Positions 34,327 through 43,003 of a stretch of 64,000 nt of DNA are shown piece after piece. The notes under the pieces are model-generated. The model did not search any database. It was not told the DNA's origin and saw only the letters and a program-made list of their open reading frames with translations. Both the position numbers and the translations under genes were made by a program. Location: positions 62,001 through 126,000 of the forward strand of contig JBBDIJ010000007.1 in NCBI GenBank assembly GCA_040880485.1. The letters are read 5' to 3'. This stretch comes from JBBDIJ01 sp040880485 (GTDB taxonomy: Bacteria > Bacteroidota > Rhodothermia > Balneolales > Balneolaceae). Within the stretch, counting starts at the first letter, position 1; every line of letters starts with the position of its first letter.

Positions 34327-37266
34327 ATGCTGCTCCGAAAACTGCTTGTTCTGCTTCTAATCTCAACATTTGCCGTTGAAGTAGAGGCTCAACTGTACCC
34401 GAATATCTATCGGGCACCGGATCAGAACTGGAGAGTGCTAGAGAACCCACTCTTTCAAATCGTCTATCCGGAGGCGGCCAGGGAAGAAGCGCTTCGGACA
34501 GCAAAGATTCTGGAGCGGCACTACAGTTCTATAAAATCGCTCACCGGTGGTACCCTCCGTCGCTTTCCCATTCTTCTGAATGGAGAAAATGACCTTTCAA
34601 ACGGTTTCGTCTCCTCCCTGAATTTCAGATCGGAGATCGAGATCGCCCCCATGCGTAGCCGGACCATGAATCCGGCTACGGGAGGATGGCTGGATATCGT
34701 TGTACCTCACGAACTGGTACATGCACTTCACCTGAACTCCAAACCTCCCCGAAGCCTCACTTCACTGGCTGGCCTCTTCTCAACCGATCTCCGCCGTTCC
34801 ATACATCAGGCTGCTCCGTCAGGGTTTCTTGAAGGTATAGCCGTCATTCATGAATCGCGCGAAGAGGGGGGAGGAAGAGGGGAGTACCCCTGGTTCATCA
34901 ACCGACTGTACAGAAATGTTGAGACAGAGAGCCCCTGGTCGCTGGGTCAGTTGCTTCAAACCTCCACCTATACACATCCCGGGGACCGCCACTACCTCGG
35001 AGGCCACACTTTCTTCCACTGGCTGCTCGGGGAGTATGGAGAGAAAACCGCCAAAGAGTTGATCAAAGCTCACTACAGGCACCCGTGGTTCGGTTTGGGA
35101 GTCGCACTGCGCCGGGTGACCGGAGAGTGGCCCGGCTCCCTTCATCGTCAATTTATGATGGAAATAAAACAGCGTGCACAAAATCAGAGAGAGTCCTTTA
35201 ATTCAGGACTCACTACGCCGGGATCAGAGATCCCACTACCATACAATGGGCCTATGGTCTACCGGCCGCTTTGGATGGACGAAAACACGATTCTCTTTTA
35301 TGGCCGTTTTTACAACGCCCCCACAGGTTTCCATATCACAGAGTTGAAAAATGGGAATACAGAGCTTCTGCTGGAGGCGATGAGTGCAGACGGCTATCGT
35401 TTCCAGTACCTTCGTGGTTCGAACACACTACTGTATAGCGGATACAGCCACCACCCGCTCTACGACAGAACGTACGTGGCAGACCTCTACCGTTTTAAAC
35501 CCGGGTCGAACCGGGCAGAGAGGCTTACATCGGGTGCAAGGCTCTTCTCACCTTCCGGTGTTGAACCGACGCTGGCCCTGCAGACCCATGGCAGCAGGAA
35601 CCGGTTGGTCGAAACAGACCCTGAAAACGGGGAAATTCTCTGGACTCTGGCTGTGTCAGACTCTTTTCATGTCCGCGAAATTGCACAGCATCAGGAAGTG
35701 GACTCACTCTACGCATTCATCCTGCAACACGGGAAAATGAGTGGTATATGGGTCGAAACCGATCCCAAACAGCTTTCTGTTTCTGCAAACAGGCCGCCCG
35801 ATATCCACTTCAATTCAGGCTCGCTGTTCGATATCAGCTGGCATCCTCTGGAGAAGCGGCTGCTATTTACAAGTGACAGAGGGGGAAGCCTCGATCTGTA
35901 CGAATTCCAGTATGATGAGCAACGTCTTTACCAAAGAACCAAAACTGTGGATAATCTGGCAGATCCCTCCTGGTCGCCGGATGGAAGCAGGATTGTCATG
36001 GTCCGGCAGACCGATCGGGATCAGAGGCTCCACCTGATCGAACAGAACGAGCTACAAAATATGGAGCTGTCAAAAGAGAAGTGGGGAGGCAGCGCTCCTT
36101 TTCCTGACAGGAATGAAGACGCTGATGGCGTGCTCACGAATTCGATTTCTGATTTTACGGATCCCGAATTGGAGGAGAGCTGGTCCGACCGGCCGTGGAG
36201 GACCGGGAGCTCCTGGTTGCAACCCCAAATTCGGTTTCCGACATTGAATCGCCATCCGGAGGGAACAAACGAGTGGGGATTTGCCCTTTCCGGATCCGAT
36301 CTTCTCGCATCCAATACCTGGCATTTCGAAAGTTCCTGGCTTGAAAAACGAGCCTGGTTCAACCTGGGATATCGGTGGAGCGGCCGCTGGCCGGGATTTG
36401 CAATCCACCTCTTTCGCCAACCGGATTACATCTATCTGCGCAATCAAAATATTGCTGACCCGCTACCAAAACAGTTTTTGAGGGAAAACAGAGGGGTTCG
36501 AATTCAAATCCCGCTCACGTACAGAATTGAACAGACCGTTCGTCAGAGTAGAATTTCTCTGACACCGGAGTATCGATGGATCACCTATCGACTATATGAA
36601 ACCGAAGGAGACCGAACAGGGCTCGACCGGTTTGGGCCCAGACACTCCCTTATTCTCACCTCCAGGCTGCACTGGAAAATTCGTCAGGCGATGAGAGACC
36701 TTCAACCCAATGCGGGGTGGAGTTTCTACTCCCAGATTCGGTACGACCTGAACCGGCTCCCAATCGAGTTTGAACATAACGGGAATTCCTTTCGGGGCCA
36801 GGTACCTGAGCGCTTCGGTTTTCGTACGGGGTTCAGTGTCTGGACGGCACCTCTTTCCAGGTATAATCAATCACTTCGTCTGGGAGCAGAGTGGATTCGT
36901 CAGTCCGACAGCCCTCCATTTGATATCAGGCCACTCATCAACTCCTCTTTCAGAGAACACCCCTTTCCCGGTTCCGGAAATCTTTTGCTTCTTGGCAGCC
37001 GATATACCGTCCCTCTGGTATGGCCGGACCAGGGCGGAGTGGTTGTTCCTCTCTATCTGGAGAGTATCTATCTTGTATTCTGGTCCCAAACTCTATCCAA
37101 TTTGGAAGAGAGTTCCTTCAGAGACCTTCCAAAACACTCTAAAACCTCTCTGGGAGCAGGATTGAGAGCCAGGTTTCGACTTTCCAATTTATCTCTCGAT
37201 ATTGGGATCGGTGCTGCAATTGAACTCCCCGGATCCGGATGGAGTTTACAATGGGGTCACTTTTAA
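34327..37266 (+). CDS. outer-membrane metallopeptidase-like protein with beta-propeller and C-terminal barrel
   Basis: The 979-residue protein starts with a signal peptide (MLLRKLLVLLLISTFAVEVE). A gluzincin-like domain has IVVPHELVHALHL (HExxH, about residues 136-140) and GFLEGIAVIHE about 40 residues later, a plausible third ligand. TolB/PD40-type propeller repeats follow (HPLEKRLLFTSDRGGSLDLY, DPSWSPDGSRIVMVRQT, about 500-590). The last ~350 residues alternate like barrel strands and end in WSLQWGHF, a C-terminal aromatic typical of Bam-inserted proteins. It may be a surface protease or a processing factor; no substrate can be named. The DUF2911 gene follows 20 bases later. Confidence 0.7.
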   Translation: MLLRKLLVLLLISTFAVEVEAQLYPNIYRAPDQNWRVLENPLFQIVYPEAAREEALRTAKILERHYSSIKSLTGGTLRRFPILLNGENDLSNGFVSSLNFRSEIEIAPMRSRTMNPATGGWLDIVVPHELVHALHLNSKPPRSLTSLAGLFSTDLRRSIHQAAPSGFLEGIAVIHESREEGGGRGEYPWFINRLYRNVETESPWSLGQLLQTSTYTHPGDRHYLGGHTFFHWLLGEYGEKTAKELIKAHYRHPWFGLGVALRRVTGEWPGSLHRQFMMEIKQRAQNQRESFNSGLTTPGSEIPLPYNGPMVYRPLWMDENTILFYGRFYNAPTGFHITELKNGNTELLLEAMSADGYRFQYLRGSNTLLYSGYSHHPLYDRTYVADLYRFKPGSNRAERLTSGARLFSPSGVEPTLALQTHGSRNRLVETDPENGEILWTLAVSDSFHVREIAQHQEVDSLYAFILQHGKMSGIWVETDPKQLSVSANRPPDIHFNSGSLFDISWHPLEKRLLFTSDRGGSLDLYEFQYDEQRLYQRTKTVDNLADPSWSPDGSRIVMVRQTDRDQRLHLIEQNELQNMELSKEKWGGSAPFPDRNEDADGVLTNSISDFTDPELEESWSDRPWRTGSSWLQPQIRFPTLNRHPEGTNEWGFALSGSDLLASNTWHFESSWLEKRAWFNLGYRWSGRWPGFAIHLFRQPDYIYLRNQNIADPLPKQFLRENRGVRIQIPLTYRIEQTVRQSRISLTPEYRWITYRLYETEGDRTGLDRFGPRHSLILTSRLHWKIRQAMRDLQPNAGWSFYSQIRYDLNRLPIEFEHNGNSFRGQVPERFGFRTGFSVWTAPLSRYNQSLRLGAEWIRQSDSPPFDIRPLINSSFREHPFPGSGNLLLLGSRYTVPLVWPDQGGVVVPLYLESIYLVFWSQTLSNLEESSFRDLPKHSKTSLGAGLRARFRLSNLSLDIGIGAAIELPGSGWSLQWGHF

Positions 37267-37286
37267 CAGACAAACAAAATACCACC

Positions 37287-37862
37287 ATGAAAAGACCATT
37301 TTTAAACACTCCTGTTCAGCTGCTGGTCACTCTGACTATTATTATGCTGGCCGCTGTTGGGTGCAGTGAAGAAGCTGCAGTAGAGGAGGAGACAGAAACG
37401 GTTGTAGAACATCGCAGAAGCCCGATTGTCATTTCGGCACTGAACCACGATGATACCTATATCAAAGTAGTCTATGGCCAACCATACAAGCGTGGACGGG
37501 AGATCTTCGGCGGACTTGAACCATTCGGTGAAGTGTGGAGAACCGGTGCTAATGAAGCGACTGAAATTACCCTTACGGACGATATTCAAATGGCCGGCTA
37601 TACGGTAGAGGAGGGAACCTACTCGCTGTTTACCATTCCTGAAACTGAAGAGTGGACGGTTATTCTGAACACACAGCTTGGCCAGTGGGGAGCATTCAGT
37701 TACAATCCCGACTACGACTATCTGAGATTTCAAATACCGGCCGAGGAGACGGAAGAGATCGTTGAAGCCCTCACCATCACCCTTGAAGAGGTCACTGGTC
37801 AAAGTAGTTCGATGAGTATAGCCTGGGACGATACACACATAAACATCCCTATAGAATTCTGA
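37287..37862 (+). CDS. DUF2911-family lipoprotein
   Basis: From the ATG at 37287 the protein is 191 residues. A lipoprotein signal ends in LAAVGC, so it is probably lipidated on Cys. The rest matches DUF2911: VVYGQPYKRGREIFGG, PFGEVWRTGANEATEI, EEGTYSLFTIP, WTVILN. The family is common in Bacteroidota and has no established function. A start at 37239 would overlap the previous gene and give a poor signal peptide. It is likely co-transcribed with the peptidase/barrel gene. Confidence 0.85.
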   Translation: MKRPFLNTPVQLLVTLTIIMLAAVGCSEEAAVEEETETVVEHRRSPIVISALNHDDTYIKVVYGQPYKRGREIFGGLEPFGEVWRTGANEATEITLTDDIQMAGYTVEEGTYSLFTIPETEEWTVILNTQLGQWGAFSYNPDYDYLRFQIPAEETEEIVEALTITLEEVTGQSSSMSIAWDDTHINIPIEF

Positions 37863-37884
37863 AGGTTGTAGCAGATTAATCGTA

Positions 37885-38895
37885 TCAGGATGGAGTTACA
37901 CGGCCGATCTCAAAAGCACGATCTCCACTCTGCTTCGCAGCCTGATACACCTCATCTGCACAGTCAGAATTTGCGACTACGACGAGACCGGCACCCAAAT
38001 TAAATGCAGATCTCATCTCCTCATCGCTCACATCTCCGGTTTCGCGGATCAGGCGGAAGATGGCGGGCCACTCCCATGAGTCCCATTTTACCTCGGCGGT
38101 CAGACCTTCCGGAATAATTCGCCTTGTATTTCCTATAATTCCCCCACCAGTGATATGAGAAAATCCATGAATTCCCGACAGATCCCGCAATCGTGAGATT
38201 AGTGGCAAATAGGATTTATGAATAGCCAGGAGTACATCCTGAATAGTCATACCCAGATCACCGGGGGATTCCTGCAGTTCAAATTGATCGAAGAGTACCC
38301 GCCTTGCCAGTGAATACCCATTTGTATGAAGCCCTGAACTCTCTACAGCGATTAGTAGATCACCCTCCTGAATAGAATTACCAGTGATCAATTTCTCACG
38401 ATCCACCACTCCAACAATCGTACCGGCAAGATCGAACTCTCCCTCCTTGTAGATATCGGGCATCTCTGCCGTTTCTCCACCCACAAGGGCAACGCCGTTC
38501 TCTTTACACGCTTTTGCAAAACCGGTTATTACCTCTTCTCCGGTCATTCTGGTAAGCTTTCCAGTAGAAAAATAGTCGAGAAAGAACAGTGGAGTTGCCC
38601 CACAAACCGCAATATCATTTACGCAGTGGTTCACAAGATCCTGTCCTACAGTGTTAAATACACCGGATTTGAAAGCGACAATCAGTTTTGTCCCTACTCC
38701 ATCAACGCTGCTTACAAATACCGGTTCTTTTAATCCAGACAAGTCGGGAGCAAACAGCCCTCCAAAACCTCCAATATCGGAAAGAACCTGTTCATTGTGG
38801 GTTTCCCTGACCACAGAGGTGATAGAACGGACAAGCTCTTCTCCCTCTTTGATATCTACGCCGGCATCTTTGTAGGTGAATGATTTCTTAGCCAA
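37885..38895 (-). CDS. purM: phosphoribosylformylglycinamidine cyclo-ligase
   Basis: The 336-residue AIR synthase has TYKDAGVDIKEGEELV, SSVDGVGTKL, VNDIAVCGATPLFFLDYF, ALVGGETAEMP, SSGLHTNGYSLAR and ITGGGIIGNTRRI, all PurM signatures. It closes the imidazole ring in purine synthesis, using ATP. It is transcribed away from the origin-like non-coding region just upstream of its start. Confidence 0.96.
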   Translation of the reverse strand: MAKKSFTYKDAGVDIKEGEELVRSITSVVRETHNEQVLSDIGGFGGLFAPDLSGLKEPVFVSSVDGVGTKLIVAFKSGVFNTVGQDLVNHCVNDIAVCGATPLFFLDYFSTGKLTRMTGEEVITGFAKACKENGVALVGGETAEMPDIYKEGEFDLAGTIVGVVDREKLITGNSIQEGDLLIAVESSGLHTNGYSLARRVLFDQFELQESPGDLGMTIQDVLLAIHKSYLPLISRLRDLSGIHGFSHITGGGIIGNTRRIIPEGLTAEVKWDSWEWPAIFRLIRETGDVSDEEMRSAFNLGAGLVVVANSDCADEVYQAAKQSGDRAFEIGRVTPS

Positions 38896-39384
38896 AAAGT
38901 ACTATCCCTGTTTTTTTTTTGAAAGTTTGATTCTATAGAATAGAAAGGAACCAGTTCCTTTTATAAAGTGGAATATAGAAAGATTCCCTCTTTCTCTGTA
39001 GGAGAGTCTCTTTTAATCAGGTTCTCCACACGGAAAAGACAAGAACAGAATGATTGAAGACTCTTGTATATTGTAATAGGTGCCTGTGGAAAAGTGTATA
39101 ACTGTTTATTAAACATTCAATAACGGATGGTGAATCGATTGTGGGAAAGTATGTGGAGAATATGACGCCGTAAAAAGAGAATAAGGTGTGTATTTGTCGG
39201 TTGTTCACAATTCTATGTCCGGGTTATATGTAAAGAAAACATTTTTATCTACAACAGGTGGGTTGTGGAAAGGGGTGTGAAGAACTCAAGATAAATGTGG
39301 GGAGGTGTGGATGACTCATTGATATTTGATTTTATTTCTCTTATCAACAGTCAGAAAGAGGTTTATCCACATTTATATTCACAT
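38896..39384. other. candidate replication origin (oriC) with DnaA-box cluster
   Basis: This 489-base gene-free stretch lies between divergent purM and dtd. It contains a perfect DnaA box TTATCCACA at 39363-39371 and single-mismatch boxes (consensus TTATNCACA) at 39022 (TTCTCCACA), 39201 (TTGTTCACA), 39245 (TTATCTACA), 39341 (TTATCAACA) and 39375 (ATATTCACA). On the other strand they lie at 39085 (TGTGGAAAA), 39152 (TGTGGAGAA) and 39306 (TGTGGATGA). AT-rich stretches at 39104-39123 and 39320-39345 could be the unwinding element. dnaA is not adjacent, and no GC-skew was computed. Confidence 0.65.
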
Positions 39385-39825
39385 ATGAAAATTGTCATAC
39401 AGAGAGTGAGCGAGGCGAAAGTAGAAGTTGATGGCCGCATTACGGGAGCGATTGGGAACGGTTTGCTGCTTCTTGCAGGTTTTGGCCAGAACGATACGGA
39501 AGAGGTTGTTGATCGGGCTACAGACAAGATTCTGAAGATGAGAATCTTCGAGGATAGTGATGGGAAGATGAACCGTTCTGTAGTCGATCTGTCTGGTGAG
39601 CTGTTGGTAGTCTCCCAATTCACGCTGTATGGAGACACGAGAAAAGGAAACCGGCCGGCTTTCACAGATGCGATGCCACCCGACAGGGCAGAATCTCTCT
39701 ATGAATTCATGATTTGTCAATTGAAATCGAAGAGCAGCCTTTTAGTTGAAACCGGGGTTTTTGGAGCTATGATGAGTGTAGAGATGGTAAACCGGGGTCC
39801 GGTAACTCTTATAGTAGAGATGTAG
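39385..39825 (+). CDS. dtd: D-aminoacyl-tRNA deacylase
   Basis: The 146-residue protein is full length for DTD. It has MKIVIQRVSEAKVEVDGRI, SQFTLYGDTRKGNRPAF (with the catalytic Thr region) and a C-terminal NRGPVTLIVE block that holds the Gly-cisPro motif. It removes D-amino acids, and glycine from tRNA-Ala. The ATG at 39385 fits the family start exactly; 30 further in-frame codons upstream run into the DnaA-box region and are not coding. The next gene starts 2 bases after its stop. Confidence 0.96.
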   Translation: MKIVIQRVSEAKVEVDGRITGAIGNGLLLLAGFGQNDTEEVVDRATDKILKMRIFEDSDGKMNRSVVDLSGELLVVSQFTLYGDTRKGNRPAFTDAMPPDRAESLYEFMICQLKSKSSLLVETGVFGAMMSVEMVNRGPVTLIVEM

Positions 39826-39826
39826 G

Positions 39827-40729
39827 ATGAGTCTCATATTTATATTTGTGGATGGAATAGGGATGGGATCAAAGAGCCGGTTCAACCCGTTTACACAGCA
39901 TAGATGGCCATTTTTTGAAGAGGTGACGAACGGCCAGGGTATGCACAACGATGCTCAACCGGTTCTGGGTGAGGGCTTTCTTTACACGTCGGTTGATGCC
40001 AATCTGGGAATCGGGGGTTTGCCACAAAGCGGTACGGGCCAGGCATCTCTCTTCTCTGGGCAAAACGCTTCAAAATTGGCAGGAAAACATTTTGGGCCCT
40101 TTCCCCACTCAGCTACTTATACGCTGCTTGAGGAACAGAGCCTGTTTCATCAATTGATAAAGGCGGGCAAGAAACCCCACTTCATCAACGCCTATCCGGA
40201 TCGTTTTTTTGAGCATATGCAGCGGAGGAATAGATGGACCTGTACAACACTGATGGCTTCGGCGGCCGGACAGAAGCTGAACGGCCTGCAGGATGTAAAA
40301 AACGGAGATTCATTGACGGCAGAGATCACGCAGGAGGCGTGGAGGAATCGGCTGGGACTCGATGTGGATAGGATTGAACCTGAAGCCGCGGCCGAACGTC
40401 TGTTGAGAGCGGCTGAAAGGTATGATCTGGTTCTCTATGAATACTATCTGACGGACAAAGCGGGTCATGCGATGGATATGGAGATGAGCCAAACCGTTCT
40501 CGGAACGCTGGACCGTTTTCTGACTGAACTGCTCCGAATGAAACCTGATGACACCGCCCTTTTACTCTGCAGTGACCACGGAAACCTGGAAGATCTTTCG
40601 GTAAAGACCCACACCAGAAATCCGGTTCCTCTCATTTTTCATGGGAGTGGTCTTGCTCCAGGCCGAATGCCGGAGTCCATTACCGATGTTTCGGGCCTGA
40701 TCCTTGAGTGGTTGGCCGGGAAGCCATGA
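39827..40729 (+). CDS. alkaline phosphatase-superfamily metalloenzyme (iPGM-like)
   Basis: The 300-residue protein starts FIFVDGIGMG (first metal Asp) and carries GLPQSGTGQASLFSG where phosphoglycerate mutases have the phospho-Ser loop. It has KAGHAMD, and near the end LLLCSDHGNLED with the Asp/His metal ligands. This is the phosphopentomutase / cofactor-independent phosphoglycerate mutase superfamily, but the protein is much shorter than either enzyme. It is probably a phosphatase or phosphodiesterase of unknown substrate, co-transcribed with dtd. Confidence 0.75.
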   Translation: MSLIFIFVDGIGMGSKSRFNPFTQHRWPFFEEVTNGQGMHNDAQPVLGEGFLYTSVDANLGIGGLPQSGTGQASLFSGQNASKLAGKHFGPFPHSATYTLLEEQSLFHQLIKAGKKPHFINAYPDRFFEHMQRRNRWTCTTLMASAAGQKLNGLQDVKNGDSLTAEITQEAWRNRLGLDVDRIEPEAAAERLLRAAERYDLVLYEYYLTDKAGHAMDMEMSQTVLGTLDRFLTELLRMKPDDTALLLCSDHGNLEDLSVKTHTRNPVPLIFHGSGLAPGRMPESITDVSGLILEWLAGKP

Positions 40730-40731
40730 GC

Positions 40732-41289
40732 TTAAGGCTGAATGGCAGAAGTAATCCTTTCAAAGATATCCTGAACGGTACCGGTTCCCTTTATCTCTTT
40801 CACCAGCCCCAGGTTTTTGTAGAACGCCTTTACAGGTTCTGTCTCATTCCGATAGACCTGGAGCCTTTTCTGAACTTTCTCTTCTGTGTCGTCACTTCTC
40901 CCTTCATCGCGGCTAAGAATTCTGCGAATGAGTTCTGTCTCGGGAACTTCGAGAGAGACAACGGCGGACAGAGACTCTCCCTTTTTATTCAGGATGTTCT
41001 GAAACGATTCTGCCTGGGCTACTGTACGGGGAAACCCGTCCAGGATGTAACCGTTTGAGTAGATCTCCTTTTCAAGCTCTTCAGATACAAGATCCACCAC
41101 CGTCTGATCGGGAACGAGTTCGCCTGAGTCGAGAATGCTCTTTACCCGCTTTCCAAGCTCGGTACGGTTACGTATCGCATCCCGAAAGATATCTCCCGTC
41201 GAGAGATGAGGAATCTGAAACACCTTTTTGATCTTCTGAGCCTGTGTACCTTTTCCTGCTCCCGGAGGGCCAAACAGAACAATTTTCAT
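40732..41289 (-). CDS. adk: adenylate kinase, short form
   Basis: The 185-residue protein has the P-loop GPPGAGKGTQAQKI, HLSTGDIFRDAI, DGFPRTVAQAE and DEGRSDDTEEKVQKRL. It balances ATP, ADP and AMP. The long LID domain of E. coli Adk is absent, so this is the short type. It lies 8 bases after rplS at the end of the ffh-rpsP-rimM-trmD-rplS run, an unusual position compared with the common secY-adk arrangement. It is convergent with the phosphatase-like gene, 2 bases apart. Confidence 0.96.
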   Translation of the reverse strand: MKIVLFGPPGAGKGTQAQKIKKVFQIPHLSTGDIFRDAIRNRTELGKRVKSILDSGELVPDQTVVDLVSEELEKEIYSNGYILDGFPRTVAQAESFQNILNKKGESLSAVVSLEVPETELIRRILSRDEGRSDDTEEKVQKRLQVYRNETEPVKAFYKNLGLVKEIKGTGTVQDIFERITSAIQP

Positions 41290-41297
41290 CAGGACAC

Positions 41298-41663
41298 TCA
41301 GTTTTTGTCGTTCTTCAGATTTTGACCTTTTTCACGTATCCGGGCACTTTTGCCACGTCGCTCGCGCAGGTAGAAGAGTTTGGACCTTCTCACGCTTCCA
41401 CGCTTTAACACCTCGATTTTCGCAATAGAGGGGGAGTAGAGCGGAAATATTCTCTCTACACCAACATTTCCGGAGATCTTGCGAACGGTAAAGGTTTTGC
41501 TTGCACCGCTTCCCCGTTCGTTAATAACAACTCCAGTGTATTGCTGAATACGCTCTTTGTCTCCCTCACGTACACGGTAGTGTACATTCACGGTGTCCCC
41601 GGCGGTAAAAGCGGGAATGTCGTCGTGGATGACGGTCTGTTCAATCAGTTTCAGTTTTTCCAT
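41298..41663 (-). CDS. rplS: 50S ribosomal protein L19
   Basis: The 121-residue protein has FTAGDTVNVHYRVREGDKERIQ, YTGVVINERGSGASKTFTVRKIS, VERIFPLYSPSIAKIEVLKRG and RSKLFYLRERRGKSARI, the full L19 pattern. It sits at the 30S-50S interface. It is downstream of trmD with an 86-base gap, in the conserved rpsP-rimM-trmD-rplS order. Confidence 0.98.
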   Translation of the reverse strand: MEKLKLIEQTVIHDDIPAFTAGDTVNVHYRVREGDKERIQQYTGVVINERGSGASKTFTVRKISGNVGVERIFPLYSPSIAKIEVLKRGSVRRSKLFYLRERRGKSARIREKGQNLKNDKN

Positions 41664-41749
41664 CGTCTTTTTCTGTGTGATTAATGATAAAGGTTATTTT
41701 TCCGGTTCTGCCGGTTTAAATCTTTTTGGCTCGAATCAACAGGTTTCAA

Positions 41750-42445
41750 TTACTTTTTTCTGCTTCTCTTTTCAAACAGGTCCGGACGGATCTCCCGTGT
41801 TCTCTCCAGGGCCTGGCTTCTTCTCCACTCCTCCACGGCTGCGTGGTTACCGGAGCGCAATATATCCGGAACCGTAAGGCCCCTGAACTCTGCCGGCCTT
41901 GTATAGACAGGGGCAGAGAGCAGCGAGTCCTGAAACGAGTCATTGAGTGCGCTTTCGGCATCTCCCAAAACACCCGGAATGAGTCGGACAACAGCGTCAG
42001 TTATGGCCAGTGCCGGAATCTCGCCTCCTGAAAGCACAAAATCTCCAAATGAGAACTCACGGGTGACCAGAGCCTCACGTACTCTCTGATCTACTCCTTT
42101 ATAATGTCCGCAAAGAATAACAATATGATCTTTAAGCGAGAGCTCATTGGCGTGAACCTGTTTGAACGGTTCTGCATCAGGAGCTGTGAAGATAATTTCG
42201 TCACAGGGGTTCTCTTTCCGTATAGATTCGATACAGTCGAATATGGGTTGTGGTGTGAGAACCATTCCCGCCTCGCCGCCATATGGATAGTCATCGATTT
42301 TTCGATGTTTGTCCTTCGAATACTCTCTGAGGTCATACACCCGGATATCTGCGTGGCCGCCCGACCGGGCTCTCCCGATAATACTTTCGGAGAGAGGGCT
42401 CTCCAGCAGTCCCGGAACAGCCGATATGAGATCGATTCTAAGCAT
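41750..42445 (-). CDS. trmD: tRNA (guanine-N1)-methyltransferase
   Basis: The 231-residue SPOUT methyltransferase makes m1G37 in tRNAs. Seen: MLRIDLISAVPGLLESPLSESIIGRA, YGGEAGMVL, LCGHYKGVDQRV, FVLSGGEIPALAITDAVVRL and FRGLTVPDILRSGNHAAVEEWRR, the trefoil-knot SAM site and C-terminal domain. It starts 5 bases after the rimM stop. Confidence 0.97.
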   Translation of the reverse strand: MLRIDLISAVPGLLESPLSESIIGRARSGGHADIRVYDLREYSKDKHRKIDDYPYGGEAGMVLTPQPIFDCIESIRKENPCDEIIFTAPDAEPFKQVHANELSLKDHIVILCGHYKGVDQRVREALVTREFSFGDFVLSGGEIPALAITDAVVRLIPGVLGDAESALNDSFQDSLLSAPVYTRPAEFRGLTVPDILRSGNHAAVEEWRRSQALERTREIRPDLFEKRSRKK

Positions 42446-42450
42446 ACGAG

Positions 42451-42981
42451 TTAGAGATTGATCAGGGATTCAAGATTTTGACACCGGATGCGACGACTTT
42501 TATTGTCGATCTGCAGAACATATTCATCAACCCAGGGAACCATAAAGTGATTCCCATTGTGTTCGGCTTCAATGATCCGGTGTGCAAGGTTGTCGAATAC
42601 GGAGACAACGTTCGCTTTCAGGCCCGACGGATCTGTAAGCATGAATCCTCTGATGTCCTCCAAGGCTTCCTTTTCCGGTACATCCGAAAGTGACAGATCT
42701 GCCAAAAGCGGCCTGTCAAGAAGCGATTCAGCCTCCATGCGGTTGTTGATTCGGTCAAATTTTACAAAGAACAAACGGGTTGAACCTTTTATGCTTCGCT
42801 GCACCCGCTCTATTCGAAGCGGGATGTTCAAACCCTGACGATCCTTCAGTGTGAGCAGAATCCCCACTTTGAAAAGAGATTCGTACTCTTCACGTTCAGG
42901 CAGTACCCGAACGGCACCATCAAGTCCGTGAGCTCTGCCTGCCCTTCCAATCTCATTGAACCGGTTTGCTGCATTATGCAT
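42451..42981 (-). CDS. rimM: 16S rRNA processing protein RimM
   Basis: The 176-residue protein has IGRAGRAHGLDGAVRVLPE, FFVKFDRINNRMEAESLLDRPL, and a C-terminal PRC barrel (LEDIRGFMLTDPSGLKANVVSVFD...MVPWVDEYVLQID). It binds S19 and helps 30S maturation. It is in the standard order between rpsP and trmD. Confidence 0.95.
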   Translation of the reverse strand: MHNAANRFNEIGRAGRAHGLDGAVRVLPEREEYESLFKVGILLTLKDRQGLNIPLRIERVQRSIKGSTRLFFVKFDRINNRMEAESLLDRPLLADLSLSDVPEKEALEDIRGFMLTDPSGLKANVVSVFDNLAHRIIEAEHNGNHFMVPWVDEYVLQIDNKSRRIRCQNLESLINL

Positions 42982-43003
42982 GGATCACCGGTCCCCGCCG
43001 ATT

